64,000 nt of DNA, taken from contig OY760934.1 of assembly GCA_963664245.1 (NCBI GenBank), positions 1,984,001 through 2,048,000 on the forward strand, written 5' to 3'. Both the position numbers and the translations under genes were made by a program. The DNA comes from GCA-2711565 sp963664245. Its GTDB lineage: Bacteria > Bacteroidota > Bacteroidia > Bacteroidales > GCA-2711565. Position 1 is the stretch's first letter, and every line of letters begins with the position of its first letter. Under the pieces are notes generated by a model. The model saw nothing but the letters and a program-made list of their open reading frames with translations, did no database searches and was not told the origin of the DNA. Positions 45,385 to 53,432 of this stretch are shown here, piece by piece.

Positions 45385-45410
45385 TGAGTTGTTAATCGAA
45401 TAACAACTCA
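45385..45410. promoter_or_regulatory. Candidate operator: 10-bp inverted repeat
   Basis: TGAGTTGTTA and TAACAACTCA form a perfect dyad with a 6-nt spacer, 70-95 bp before the carboxylase start codon, in the divergent intergenic region. The size fits a TetR-type repressor site. No regulator gene is nearby. Confidence 0.45.
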
Positions 45411-45480
45411 AATAAAAGTACAAAAAAAAATTTATTCAGGCTATTTATTAAAATAAAATGTTCATCAAAATACATATACA

Positions 45481-47088
45481 GTGTTTAAATTAGAATCAAA
45501 AATAGACGTCAACTCCGAGGAGTTTAAGGCGAACAAAGAAACTTTTTTAAAGATTCTGAAAGAATACAAAGAAATTCATAAAAAAGTAACCCGTGGCGGC
45601 TCACCAAAAGCCATCGAAAAACACAAATCCAGGGGAAAATTACTGGCCCGCGAACGCATCGATAAATTGATCGATCCAAACACGCCGTTTTTAGAGTTTA
45701 GCTCGCTGGCAGCCTACGGCATTTTCAACGACGAACACCCATCGGCCGGAATTGTAACCGGTATTGGCTTAATCCAAGGTCGTGAAACCGTGATTATCGC
45801 AAACGATGCAACAGTTAAAGGCGGCACCTACATTAAGGAAACCATCAAAAAGCATTTGCGAGCCCAAGAAATTGCCATGGAAAATGAGTTGGCCTGTGTT
45901 TACATGGTTGATTCGGGTGGAGTCTTCTTACCCGAACAAGCCAACGTTTTTCCCGATAAAGATCACTTCGGGCGTTTCTTTTACAACCAGGCAAAAATGT
46001 CGGCCATGGGATTGCCACAAATTGCCATCGTAATGGGATCGTGTACTGCTGGCGGGGCTTACGTTCCAGCCATGAGTGATGAAACCATTATTGTTCGGAA
46101 TCAGGGAACCATCTTCCTGGGAGGTCCTCCATTGGTAAAAGCGGCAACCGGCGAAGTAGTAACCCCTGAAGAACTGGGTGGTGCCGAGGTTCACACCTCG
46201 ATTTCTGGCGTAGCCGACCACATTGCAGAAAACGACACACACGCCCTTCAAATTTGCAGGAACATTTTTGAAAACCTGGATAAAAAACAAAAACAAATTC
46301 TGGATCTGGCCCCAATTGAAGAACCGGCCTATGATCCTGAAGAATTGTACGGTATTGCACCCATCGATTTCCGAAAAATGGTTGATCCCCGAGAAATAAT
46401 TGCCCGTATGGTGGATGGCAGTAAGTTCCACGAATTTAAAGAACGTTACGGAAAAACCCTGGTAACCGGTTTTGCACGAATCATGGGTTATCCGGTGGGT
46501 ATTTTAGCCAATAACGGGGTTTTGTTCTCTGAAGCTGCCCTTAAAGGGACTCACTTTATCGAGTTGTGTACCTCCCGAAAAATTCCGTTGGTTTTCCTTC
46601 AAAATATTACCGGATTTATCGTGGGTAAAGATTTTGAACGCAAAGGGATTGCCAAGGATGGAGCCAAGCTAGTTCATGCTGTTTCTAATGCCAACGTTCC
46701 AAAATTCACCGTGATTTTTGGTGGTTCGTTTGGTGCCGGAAACTACGGAATGGCCGGTCGGGCTTACGATCCACGCTTATTGTTTATGTGGCCGAACGCT
46801 AAAATTTCGGTCATGGGCGGAATGCAGGCAGCCAACGTGCTCATCACCGTAAAACAAGATCAATACCGCGCTAAAGGTCAAGAAATGCCGCAGGAAGAAA
46901 TCGATCAACTTCGCGAAAGCATCATAAAAAAATACGATCACGAAGGTTCGGCATATTACAGCACCGCCCGTTTGTGGGACGATGGCATTCTTGATCCGGT
47001 AAATACACGCCAGGCTTTGGCACTAGGTATTTCAGCTTCGTTGAACCGCCGGTTCGACGACCAAAAATATGGCGTGTTCAGAATGTAA
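45481..47088 (+). CDS. Acyl-CoA carboxyltransferase, methylcrotonyl-CoA carboxylase beta-type
   Basis: A 535-residue biotin-dependent carboxyltransferase of the 12S/MCCB class with a GTG start. It resembles methylcrotonyl-CoA carboxylase beta throughout: RGKLLARERIDKLIDPNTPFLE, IIANDATVKGGTYIKETIKKHLRAQEIA, VDSGGVFLPEQANVFPDKDHFGR, GSCTAGGAYVPAMSDE, QNITGFIVGKDFE, and the end YGVFRM. The two ClpP/crotonase-fold halves carry the oxyanion glycines. Predicted role: carboxylation of 3-methylcrotonyl-CoA in leucine catabolism. It is the first gene of a plus-strand operon (15 bp to the hydratase). The usual biotin carboxylase partner is missing. Confidence 0.92.
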   Translation: MFKLESKIDVNSEEFKANKETFLKILKEYKEIHKKVTRGGSPKAIEKHKSRGKLLARERIDKLIDPNTPFLEFSSLAAYGIFNDEHPSAGIVTGIGLIQGRETVIIANDATVKGGTYIKETIKKHLRAQEIAMENELACVYMVDSGGVFLPEQANVFPDKDHFGRFFYNQAKMSAMGLPQIAIVMGSCTAGGAYVPAMSDETIIVRNQGTIFLGGPPLVKAATGEVVTPEELGGAEVHTSISGVADHIAENDTHALQICRNIFENLDKKQKQILDLAPIEEPAYDPEELYGIAPIDFRKMVDPREIIARMVDGSKFHEFKERYGKTLVTGFARIMGYPVGILANNGVLFSEAALKGTHFIELCTSRKIPLVFLQNITGFIVGKDFERKGIAKDGAKLVHAVSNANVPKFTVIFGGSFGAGNYGMAGRAYDPRLLFMWPNAKISVMGGMQAANVLITVKQDQYRAKGQEMPQEEIDQLRESIIKKYDHEGSAYYSTARLWDDGILDPVNTRQALALGISASLNRRFDDQKYGVFRM

Positions 47089-47103
47089 ACCAACCTTTTT
47101 CGC

Positions 47104-47895
47104 ATGAAAACATTCCAACATATTGAGTTCGAACTCACAGATAATATTGGTACACTTTGGTTAAACCGCCCCGACAAACACAATGCAATGAATGCAGAAA
47201 TGATCGGCGAGATCATTGAATGTTTTGAGGAGATTAATGAGATGGAGGATGTTCGTATTGCGGTGTTGAGAGGACGTGGAAAATCATTTTGTGCCGGTGC
47301 TGACCTTAATTATATGAAAGGTATCGCCGAATTCGGCTACGAAGATAACTACCAGGACAGCCTTCGCTTAGCCGGGGCGTTCAACGTGATCTATACTTGC
47401 AAAAAGCCAACCATTGCAGTAGTTCAGGGAGCAGCTATCGGGGGAGCCAATGGATTACTGGCTGCCTGTGATTTTGTGTACTGCACCAACGATTGCAAAT
47501 TTGCATTCTCGGAAGTAAAACTGGGCATTGCCCCGGCAACCATTTCGCCTTACGTGGTAAAACGCATTGGCGAATACGGTGCCCGCGATTTAATGCTAAC
47601 CGGAAGAAAGTTCCTGGGCAAAGAAGCAGAAGCCTGCCGACTGGCCAATAAATCGCTTCCGGCCGAAGAGCTTGAAGAACAAGTGGCTCAAACCATTAAA
47701 TTTTTAATAACCAGCGGCCCGGATGCCATGGCAGCATGCAAAAATTTGATCTATAATATTTCAAACAAATACACTTTTGAAGACTCCATAGATTACACGG
47801 CCAAATTGATTGCCGAGCTAAGGACTTCAAAAGAAGGACAGGAAGGAATGGCTTCTTTCCTGGAAAAAAGAACACCCGATTGGGTAAAAAAATAA
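47104..47895 (+). CDS. Enoyl-CoA hydratase/isomerase family, likely methylglutaconyl-CoA hydratase
   Basis: A 263-residue crotonase-fold enzyme. The oxyanion-hole segments are GKSFCAGADLNYMKG and GAAIGGANGLLAACDFVYC, and the acidic catalytic position is near FSEVKLGIAPATISPYVV, as in hydratases. Between an MCCB-like gene and a biotin protein gene, the natural reaction is 3-methylglutaconyl-CoA to HMG-CoA (inference from context). It is preceded by a 15-bp gap and followed by a 21-bp gap. Confidence 0.87.
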   Translation: MKTFQHIEFELTDNIGTLWLNRPDKHNAMNAEMIGEIIECFEEINEMEDVRIAVLRGRGKSFCAGADLNYMKGIAEFGYEDNYQDSLRLAGAFNVIYTCKKPTIAVVQGAAIGGANGLLAACDFVYCTNDCKFAFSEVKLGIAPATISPYVVKRIGEYGARDLMLTGRKFLGKEAEACRLANKSLPAEELEEQVAQTIKFLITSGPDAMAACKNLIYNISNKYTFEDSIDYTAKLIAELRTSKEGQEGMASFLEKRTPDWVKK

Positions 47896-47916
47896 GAACA
47901 TAAATCATTTGATATA

Positions 47917-50094
47917 ATGGCAAAAAAACAAATTAAATTCAGTTTGGTATATCGCGATATGTGGCAATCGTCAGGGAAATATGTTCCGCGTGTGGATCAA
48001 CTGAAACGAATAGCTCCGGTGATTATTGATATGGGGTGTTTCGACCGTGTTGAAACCAATGGAGGAGCGTTCGAACAAGTGAATTTATTATACGGTGAAA
48101 ATCCAAACAAAGCGGTGCGAGAATGGACCCAACCCTTTAACGATGCGGGCATCCAAACACACATGCTCGAAAGAGCCCTGAATGGGATTAGGATGTTTCC
48201 GGTTCCGAAAGATGTTCGCCGGTTAATGTATAAAGTTAAAAAAGCCCAGGGCACCGATATTTCGCGTTCTTTTTGCGGGTTGAACGACCACCGGAATTTA
48301 GAGTTATCGGTAAAATACGCTAAAGAAGCCGGAATGATTTCTCAAGCGGCCATGAGTATTACCCACTCCAAAATCCACACGGTTGAGTATTACCTTGAAC
48401 TCGCCGACCGCATGGTTGAATACGGTGCCGATGAAATCTGCCTGAAAGATATGGCCGGAATTGGCCGTCCGCACACGCTCGGCAAATTGGTAAAAGCCAT
48501 TAAAGATAAATACCCGCACATCGTGGTTCAATACCACGGTCACTCGGGTCCCGGATTTTCGGTTGCATCCATGCTGGAAGTTGCCAAAGCTGGTGCCGAT
48601 TACGTGGATGTAGCCATGGAACCCCTGAGCTGGGGAATGGTTCACCCCGATGTAATCACCATCCAAGCCATGATGAAGGATGCCGGATTTGAAGTGAAAG
48701 ACATCAACATGAAAGCCTACATGGAAGCCCGTAAACTGACCCAGGAATTTATCGATGATTTTCTGGGGTATTATATCAATCCAAAGAACCGTTTTCTTTC
48801 TTCATTGATGGTAGAATCAGGGCTTCCCGGAGGAATGATGGGAAGTTTGATGGCCGATTTAAAAGGGGTTCATGACGGAATTAATTATTCATTAAAAACT
48901 GCCGGAAAAAACGAAATCAGCGAAGATGAACTGCTGGTAAAATTGTTTGACGAAGTAGCTTATGTTTGGCCGAAACTGGGTTATCCGCCATTGGTAACAC
49001 CTTTCAGCCAATATGTAAAAAACGTGGCCCTGCTGAATATTGTTCAGTTTTCGAAAGGCGAAGAACGCTACTCCATGATGGACGAAAATACCTGGAACAT
49101 GATTTTGGGCAAAGCCGGAAAATTACCCGGACCTTTAGCTCCGGAAATCGTTGACCTGGCAGATAACAATGGTTTGAAATTTTACGAAGGAGTGCCACAG
49201 GATGCTTATCCTGACGAGCTGGACAAATACCGGAAAGAAATGGAAGAAAACGGTTGGGAAACCGGGGAAGACGATGAAGAACTTTTCGAATTTGCCATGC
49301 ACGAAACCCAGTACAGGGATTATAAATCGGGATTAGCCAAAACCCGTTTTGAAGAAGACATTGAAAAAATGCGTTCACAATCACAACAAACAACCTCAAA
49401 AACAACCGTTGCCGTGAAAGAAAAACAAGCACCAAATCGCAATAATTATAACAAAGACAAAGTAAATTATCCGGTGGCTATGGCCGTGTACCTGCTTTAC
49501 TCGCTAAACACAGAGCTTACAAAAAAAGAACCCTACCTTGTTCCCGAACATAACGTATGGAACGCCATCGGTTACTGGCGCAACCTTATGAACGTAAAAG
49601 TAAACTATGATGAAAAAGAATACGAGGTAGACATCAACAAGAACAATAAGGATGAGTTCCAATTTGTGATTGATGGTGAAGAAATAAATGTAAGCCTGAT
49701 CTTTGTCGACAAAGGCGAAGTGGATTTTAAACTGGGCGACAACACTTATTTTGCATCGATTGCAACGGCAGATGAAGGTTCGAAAGTAAGCATTAACGGC
49801 AGTGATTTTATCATGAACCGCAACGATCTTCTTTCGGGCGAATACGAAGCTGGCGATGGAGACGAAATTGTTGCCAGCGAAGAAACACACGTAATTTCGC
49901 CCATCCCGGGACGTATCTTCAAAATCAATGTAGCCGAAGGCGACGAACTGAAAAAAGGCGAGGTAGCCATTGTGATCGAAGCCATGAAGATGGAAAACAA
50001 CATTGCCGTAAAACGCGATTGTGTTATCAAATCCATCATCGCCCAACAGGATGCTATGGTTGAAGCCGGGGCAGCCTTGATTGAAATTGAATAG
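47917..50094 (+). CDS. 5S-type carboxyltransferase fused to a biotin carrier domain
   Basis: 725 residues. The N-terminal part (about 1-460) is an HMGL-fold carboxyltransferase like the 5S subunit of transcarboxylase, OadA and pyruvate carboxylase B. It has metal-site YRDMWQS, the lysine that is carbamylated in the family in EICLKDMAGIGRP, and His-x-His in QYHGHSGPG. A charged linker (about 470-520) and a beta domain (about 545-630, NAIGYWRNLMNVKVNYD) follow. The biotinyl domain ends the protein, with acceptor Lys about 691 in EAMKMEN. The gene takes the place where a biotin carboxylase/carrier subunit is normally encoded, beside an MCCB-type subunit. I infer a transcarboxylase that takes CO2 from a keto acid such as oxaloacetate. 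Confidence 0.85.
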   Translation: MAKKQIKFSLVYRDMWQSSGKYVPRVDQLKRIAPVIIDMGCFDRVETNGGAFEQVNLLYGENPNKAVREWTQPFNDAGIQTHMLERALNGIRMFPVPKDVRRLMYKVKKAQGTDISRSFCGLNDHRNLELSVKYAKEAGMISQAAMSITHSKIHTVEYYLELADRMVEYGADEICLKDMAGIGRPHTLGKLVKAIKDKYPHIVVQYHGHSGPGFSVASMLEVAKAGADYVDVAMEPLSWGMVHPDVITIQAMMKDAGFEVKDINMKAYMEARKLTQEFIDDFLGYYINPKNRFLSSLMVESGLPGGMMGSLMADLKGVHDGINYSLKTAGKNEISEDELLVKLFDEVAYVWPKLGYPPLVTPFSQYVKNVALLNIVQFSKGEERYSMMDENTWNMILGKAGKLPGPLAPEIVDLADNNGLKFYEGVPQDAYPDELDKYRKEMEENGWETGEDDEELFEFAMHETQYRDYKSGLAKTRFEEDIEKMRSQSQQTTSKTTVAVKEKQAPNRNNYNKDKVNYPVAMAVYLLYSLNTELTKKEPYLVPEHNVWNAIGYWRNLMNVKVNYDEKEYEVDINKNNKDEFQFVIDGEEINVSLIFVDKGEVDFKLGDNTYFASIATADEGSKVSINGSDFIMNRNDLLSGEYEAGDGDEIVASEETHVISPIPGRIFKINVAEGDELKKGEVAIVIEAMKMENNIAVKRDCVIKSIIAQQDAMVEAGAALIEIE

Positions 50095-50110
50095 TCTAAT
50101 TTGGAAATCC

Positions 50111-50179
50111 TGTCATTCTGAATTTATTTCAGAATCTAAACGTGTTTATTCGAGATTCCGAAACAAGTTCGGAATGACA
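50111..50179. repeat. Dispersed-repeat hairpin
   Basis: TGTCATTCTGAATT...TTCAGAATCT and AGATTCCGAA...TTCGGAATGACA form a long imperfect inverted repeat, of a type I know to be scattered in many Bacteroidota genomes. It lies 17 bp after the biotin-protein gene and may end its transcript. Confidence 0.6.
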
Positions 50180-50237
50180 AAATCAGATTAAGATTATAAA
50201 AACAACACATAACATCGAGCAAAGGGAGATGAATTAC

Positions 50238-50256
50238 GTCCCGCCTTTGGCGGGAC
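50238..50256. terminator. GC-rich hairpin before acyl-CoA dehydrogenase gene
   Basis: A perfect 8-bp stem (GTCCCGCC / GGCGGGAC) with a TTT loop is followed by AAAT and not by a T-run. It may act as a terminator or leader structure in the 244-bp gap. Confidence 0.4.
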
Positions 50257-50338
50257 AAATAACCAATTACCAACAGCTACTTAATATCGTTTGCTGTAGA
50301 ACCATCTTTTAAAACTAACTAACCTAAAAATATAGATT

Positions 50339-51484
50339 ATGGATTTCGAATTAAGCGAAGAGCAAGAAATGATTCGCCAATCGGTACGTGATTTTGCCGA
50401 ACTGGAGATTCGTCCACTTGCCAAAGATCTTGATGAGAAAGGTGAATTCTCCATCGATCTCACCAAAAAAATGGGGGAACTGGGATTATTTGGGATGTAT
50501 CTGCCCGAACAGTATGGCGGACAAGGTTTGGATACCCTCTCGTACATCATTGCCGTAGAAGAAATTGCCCGTATCGACGGCTCACAGGCAGCCACTTTAG
50601 CAGCCCACAATTCACTGGGAATTGGCCCGCTTTTTTATTACGGCACCGAAGAACAAAAAATGAAATACCTGCCAAAGCTTTGTACCGGCGAGGCTTTGTG
50701 GGGATTTGGTTTGACCGAACCCACGGCCGGTTCCGATTCGCGCGGAACAAAAACCAAGGCCAAACTCGAAAACGGTGAGTGGATCATCAACGGTTCTAAA
50801 ATATTTATTACCAACGGAGCCTCTGAAATTTCCATTGGTTCAACCGTTCAAACAGTAAGTGCCGAAGAAAACGGCCGCAAAGAGTTTACCTGCATCATTG
50901 TTGATGCCGGAACCCCAGGATTTAAACAGGTTGCCATGCATGGCAAAATGATGTGGCGTGCTTCCGACACCGCCGAACTTTATTTTGACGATTGCAAAGT
51001 GCCGGAAGAAAACCTACTCGGGAAAGTGGGCGAAGGTTCAAAAATTATGTTGAGCACCCTCGACAACGGACGTTTATCGATCGCCGCCATGGGACTTGGC
51101 CTGGCACAGGGAGCGTTTGAGCTGGCCTTGAATTATTCGCGCGAACGCAAACAATTTGGCGAACCCATCAATAAATTCCAGATCAATGCTTTTAAACTGG
51201 CAGATATGGCGACCAAAATTGAATTAGCCCGCAATCTCTTGTACAAAGCCTGCTGGCTGAAAGACAACAACAAGGCTTTTGCGAAAGAAGCAGCCATGAG
51301 TAAATTGTACTGCTCAGAAATTGCCAGAGAAGTAGCGGATGAAGCCTTGCAACTGCACGGCGGCTACGGGCTGATGAAAGATTACGAAATCGAGCGCCAT
51401 TACCGCGATCAGCGCTTGTTGCAGATTGGCGAAGGAACCTCCGAAATTCAGCGGTTGGTGATTTCCCGGTATATTGGATGTTAA
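50339..51484 (+). CDS. Acyl-CoA dehydrogenase (short/branched-chain)
   Basis: A 381-residue FAD flavoenzyme that oxidises acyl-CoA to enoyl-CoA and passes electrons to ETF. The alpha-beta-alpha fold signatures are present: LWGFGLTEPTAGSDSRGTKTKA (FAD binding), RERKQFGEPINKFQ and LQLHGGYGLMKDYEIERHYRD. The Glu in YEIERHYRD is the catalytic base position used by butyryl/short-chain dehydrogenases. Isovaleryl-CoA dehydrogenases place the base elsewhere, which makes a butyryl- or isobutyryl-type substrate more likely. Context (IcmF and butyrate kinase convergent to it) agrees. Its stop codon touches the left arm of the repeat-bounded cassette. Confidence 0.9.
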   Translation: MDFELSEEQEMIRQSVRDFAELEIRPLAKDLDEKGEFSIDLTKKMGELGLFGMYLPEQYGGQGLDTLSYIIAVEEIARIDGSQAATLAAHNSLGIGPLFYYGTEEQKMKYLPKLCTGEALWGFGLTEPTAGSDSRGTKTKAKLENGEWIINGSKIFITNGASEISIGSTVQTVSAEENGRKEFTCIIVDAGTPGFKQVAMHGKMMWRASDTAELYFDDCKVPEENLLGKVGEGSKIMLSTLDNGRLSIAAMGLGLAQGAFELALNYSRERKQFGEPINKFQINAFKLADMATKIELARNLLYKACWLKDNNKAFAKEAAMSKLYCSEIAREVADEALQLHGGYGLMKDYEIERHYRDQRLLQIGEGTSEIQRLVISRYIGC

Positions 51485-51517
51485 TTTGATAATGTGCTGA
51501 TGTGGTGATTTGAAAAT
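51483..51517 (+). repeat. Left inverted repeat of one-gene cassette
   Basis: A 35-bp arm that matches the reverse complement of 52159-52193 at 32 of 35 positions. It contains the core AATGTGCTGATGTG. Confidence 0.85.
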
Positions 51518-51527
51518 TATATAATCA

Positions 51528-52154
51528 ATGGAACTACCTTCGCTAGAACTGGTAAAAAAAGCAATGGCCCCAACTATTTGGGATTTTGGGAATGAAGTTT
51601 TATATGAACTTTGTAAAGATAATTTTTGGCATACAGATGATAAAAAAATTACAGCAAAAGTTTGGTTGATTGGTAGAGCTTATGCTGCTGCAATTGAGAG
51701 AAGAAAAAGTAAAGATACTGATGATAATGATCAATTTTATGAAAATAGAGTTATATCCTGTTTCAAGAATTCTTTGTTAGACTGTAACTTAAAATTTTTA
51801 AGAAAAGAAAAAGAAATAACCGAAAATAATATGATTAAAATTTTAGAAACACATCATCAACTAATAACTGACATTAAAAATATTACCAGCCTTAAAAAAC
51901 GCTCTTTGTCTTCTAAATATTTACATTTTCATTTACCAAATTTATTTTTTATTTATGATACTAGAGTTGTAAATGGTCTTAGAAGGTTTTATAAGAAGGT
52001 TCCAAAAGAATTTTCATTTTTACTTAAAGATGAAAATATTGATAAAAATTATTCCATATTTTTCATTAAATGCTTTGATCTTAAAAATAGAATTCGGGAA
52101 AAATACAATATTCTTTTAACTAACAGACAATTAGATAATTTATTGATAAAATAA
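51528..52154 (+). CDS. AT-rich orphan gene, unknown function, inside inverted repeats
   Basis: 208 residues, no signal peptide or TM. It is rich in Lys, Asn and Ile, unlike the flanking metabolic genes. It has a predicted helical first half (MAPTIWDFGNEVLYELC, AKVWLIGRAYAAAIERRKS) and a conserved-looking segment SSKYLHFHLPNLFFIYDTR followed by VVNGLRRF. I do not recognise the family; the segment vaguely recalls uncharacterised helix-hairpin-helix-type proteins, but I cannot support that. The start codon lies 10 bp after the left arm and the stop 4 bp before the right arm, so the gene fills the cassette exactly. This points to transfer as a unit. Confidence 0.75.
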   Translation: MELPSLELVKKAMAPTIWDFGNEVLYELCKDNFWHTDDKKITAKVWLIGRAYAAAIERRKSKDTDDNDQFYENRVISCFKNSLLDCNLKFLRKEKEITENNMIKILETHHQLITDIKNITSLKKRSLSSKYLHFHLPNLFFIYDTRVVNGLRRFYKKVPKEFSFLLKDENIDKNYSIFFIKCFDLKNRIREKYNILLTNRQLDNLLIK

Positions 52155-52158
52155 ATTC

Positions 52159-52193
52159 ATTTTCAAATTAGCACATCAGCACATTTTCAAATT
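52159..52193 (-). repeat. Right inverted repeat of one-gene cassette
   Basis: The arm complementary to 51483-51517 with three mismatches. Together they bound a unit of about 711 bp. Confidence 0.85.
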
Positions 52194-52287
52194 ATAAATA
52201 ATGGAGAACACTGATAACGCGGATACAACCGATTTACGCAAGCTCTATCTGTGAAAATCTGCGGCATTTAAGTCCGTATGTTCTATT

Positions 52288-53364
52288 TTATTTATACTCC
52301 TGAATCTCCAAATCGCCTTTCACCACGCGTAAGCCGTTTAGAGCAATGGCTTCAAAATCGTTTTTACTTGGATAAAGGGCAATCGGGGCAATTTTATCAA
52401 TACGTTTCGAAACATTTTCAAGAAAGCGTTCGCTATTAAATATATAACCGGAAAGAATAATGGCATCAACATCCCCTTCAAGCACGGCATACATCGATCC
52501 TATTTCTTTGGAAACCTGGTAGGCACAAGCATAAGAAACAAAAATGGCTTTTTCGTCACCCGACAATAAACGCTGATCAATTTCATCCAGATTATCGGTT
52601 CCTAAATAAGCTTTATAACCTCCACCCCGGGTAATCAAACGGTACATTTCTTCTTCGGTGTATTTACCACTATAACATAGTTTGATTAACTCTCCACTTG
52701 GCAGAGAACCGGCACGGGCAATACCAAACGGACCATCACCATCCAACGACTGGTTCACATCAATAACACGCCCGTGTTTATGTGCACCTATCGAAATACC
52801 CTTGGTTCCCACATAAACCACGATCAGGTTTAAATCTTCGTATTCTTTTCCAATGGATTTGGCATACTTCCGAGAAAAATGTTTATGGTTTAAGGCATGG
52901 AAACGTGACTTACGTGGCAAACTTGGATGTCCACTCAAACGGGCCACCTCGTCAAATTCATCCACCACAATCGGATCAGCCATTAAGGCCTGTATTCCCA
53001 AATCATCAGCCATTTCTTTGGCAATCAATCCACCTAAATTAATAGAATGAACGCCTAAAATATTGGCCTTCAAATCCTCAACCATTTTATCGTTGATCCG
53101 GTAAATTCCCGATTTCACCGGCTTAATTAAACCCGAACGCGACATAATGATATCAACTTTCGAAACGTCTATTTCATTTTCTTTCAAAACATTTAAAATA
53201 GCTTCTTTCCGGTATTGAAGTTGATCCTGAATTTCATTAAACTTATTAAGGTCTTCTTCCGGATGTTTGATGTTTTTTAAAAATGACATCTCCGAAGAAT
53301 GATAAATCGCTACAAAAGTTGATTTTTCTTCCGGATAAATTACGAGAATTTTTTTCGAATACAT
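52288..53364 (-). CDS. buk: Butyrate kinase (branched-chain fatty acid kinase)
   Basis: A 358-residue member of the acetate/butyrate kinase (ASKHA) family. Blocks typical of butyrate kinase include VDIIMSRSGLIKPVKSGIYRI, GVHSINLGGLIAKEMA, DPIVVDEFDEVARLSGHP, FHALNHKHFSRKYAK and DGDGPFGIARAGSLPSGEL. It turns butyryl-, isobutyryl- or isovaleryl-phosphate plus ADP into the acid and ATP, or the reverse. A phosphotransbutyrylase gene, its usual partner, is not in the window. It lies 68 bp after icmF on the same strand and is probably cotranscribed with it. Confidence 0.93.
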   Translation of the reverse strand: MYSKKILVIYPEEKSTFVAIYHSSEMSFLKNIKHPEEDLNKFNEIQDQLQYRKEAILNVLKENEIDVSKVDIIMSRSGLIKPVKSGIYRINDKMVEDLKANILGVHSINLGGLIAKEMADDLGIQALMADPIVVDEFDEVARLSGHPSLPRKSRFHALNHKHFSRKYAKSIGKEYEDLNLIVVYVGTKGISIGAHKHGRVIDVNQSLDGDGPFGIARAGSLPSGELIKLCYSGKYTEEEMYRLITRGGGYKAYLGTDNLDEIDQRLLSGDEKAIFVSYACAYQVSKEIGSMYAVLEGDVDAIILSGYIFNSERFLENVSKRIDKIAPIALYPSKNDFEAIALNGLRVVKGDLEIQEYK

Positions 53365-53432
53365 GTAAACAGATTTTAGTGGAACGACAAATAATATGCA
53401 AAACTACGGCATATTACCAAAATTAAGAAATT

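Noticed and set aside
49504..50046. 180-codon minus-strand frame inside the biotin-protein gene
   Set aside because: It lies opposite the biotinyl domain with its EAMKMEN site. The antisense product is low-complexity aromatic and family-less.
50111..50179. Possible small RNA gene in the hairpin repeat
   Set aside because: The form matches a common dispersed genomic repeat. No promoter or independent terminator is visible.
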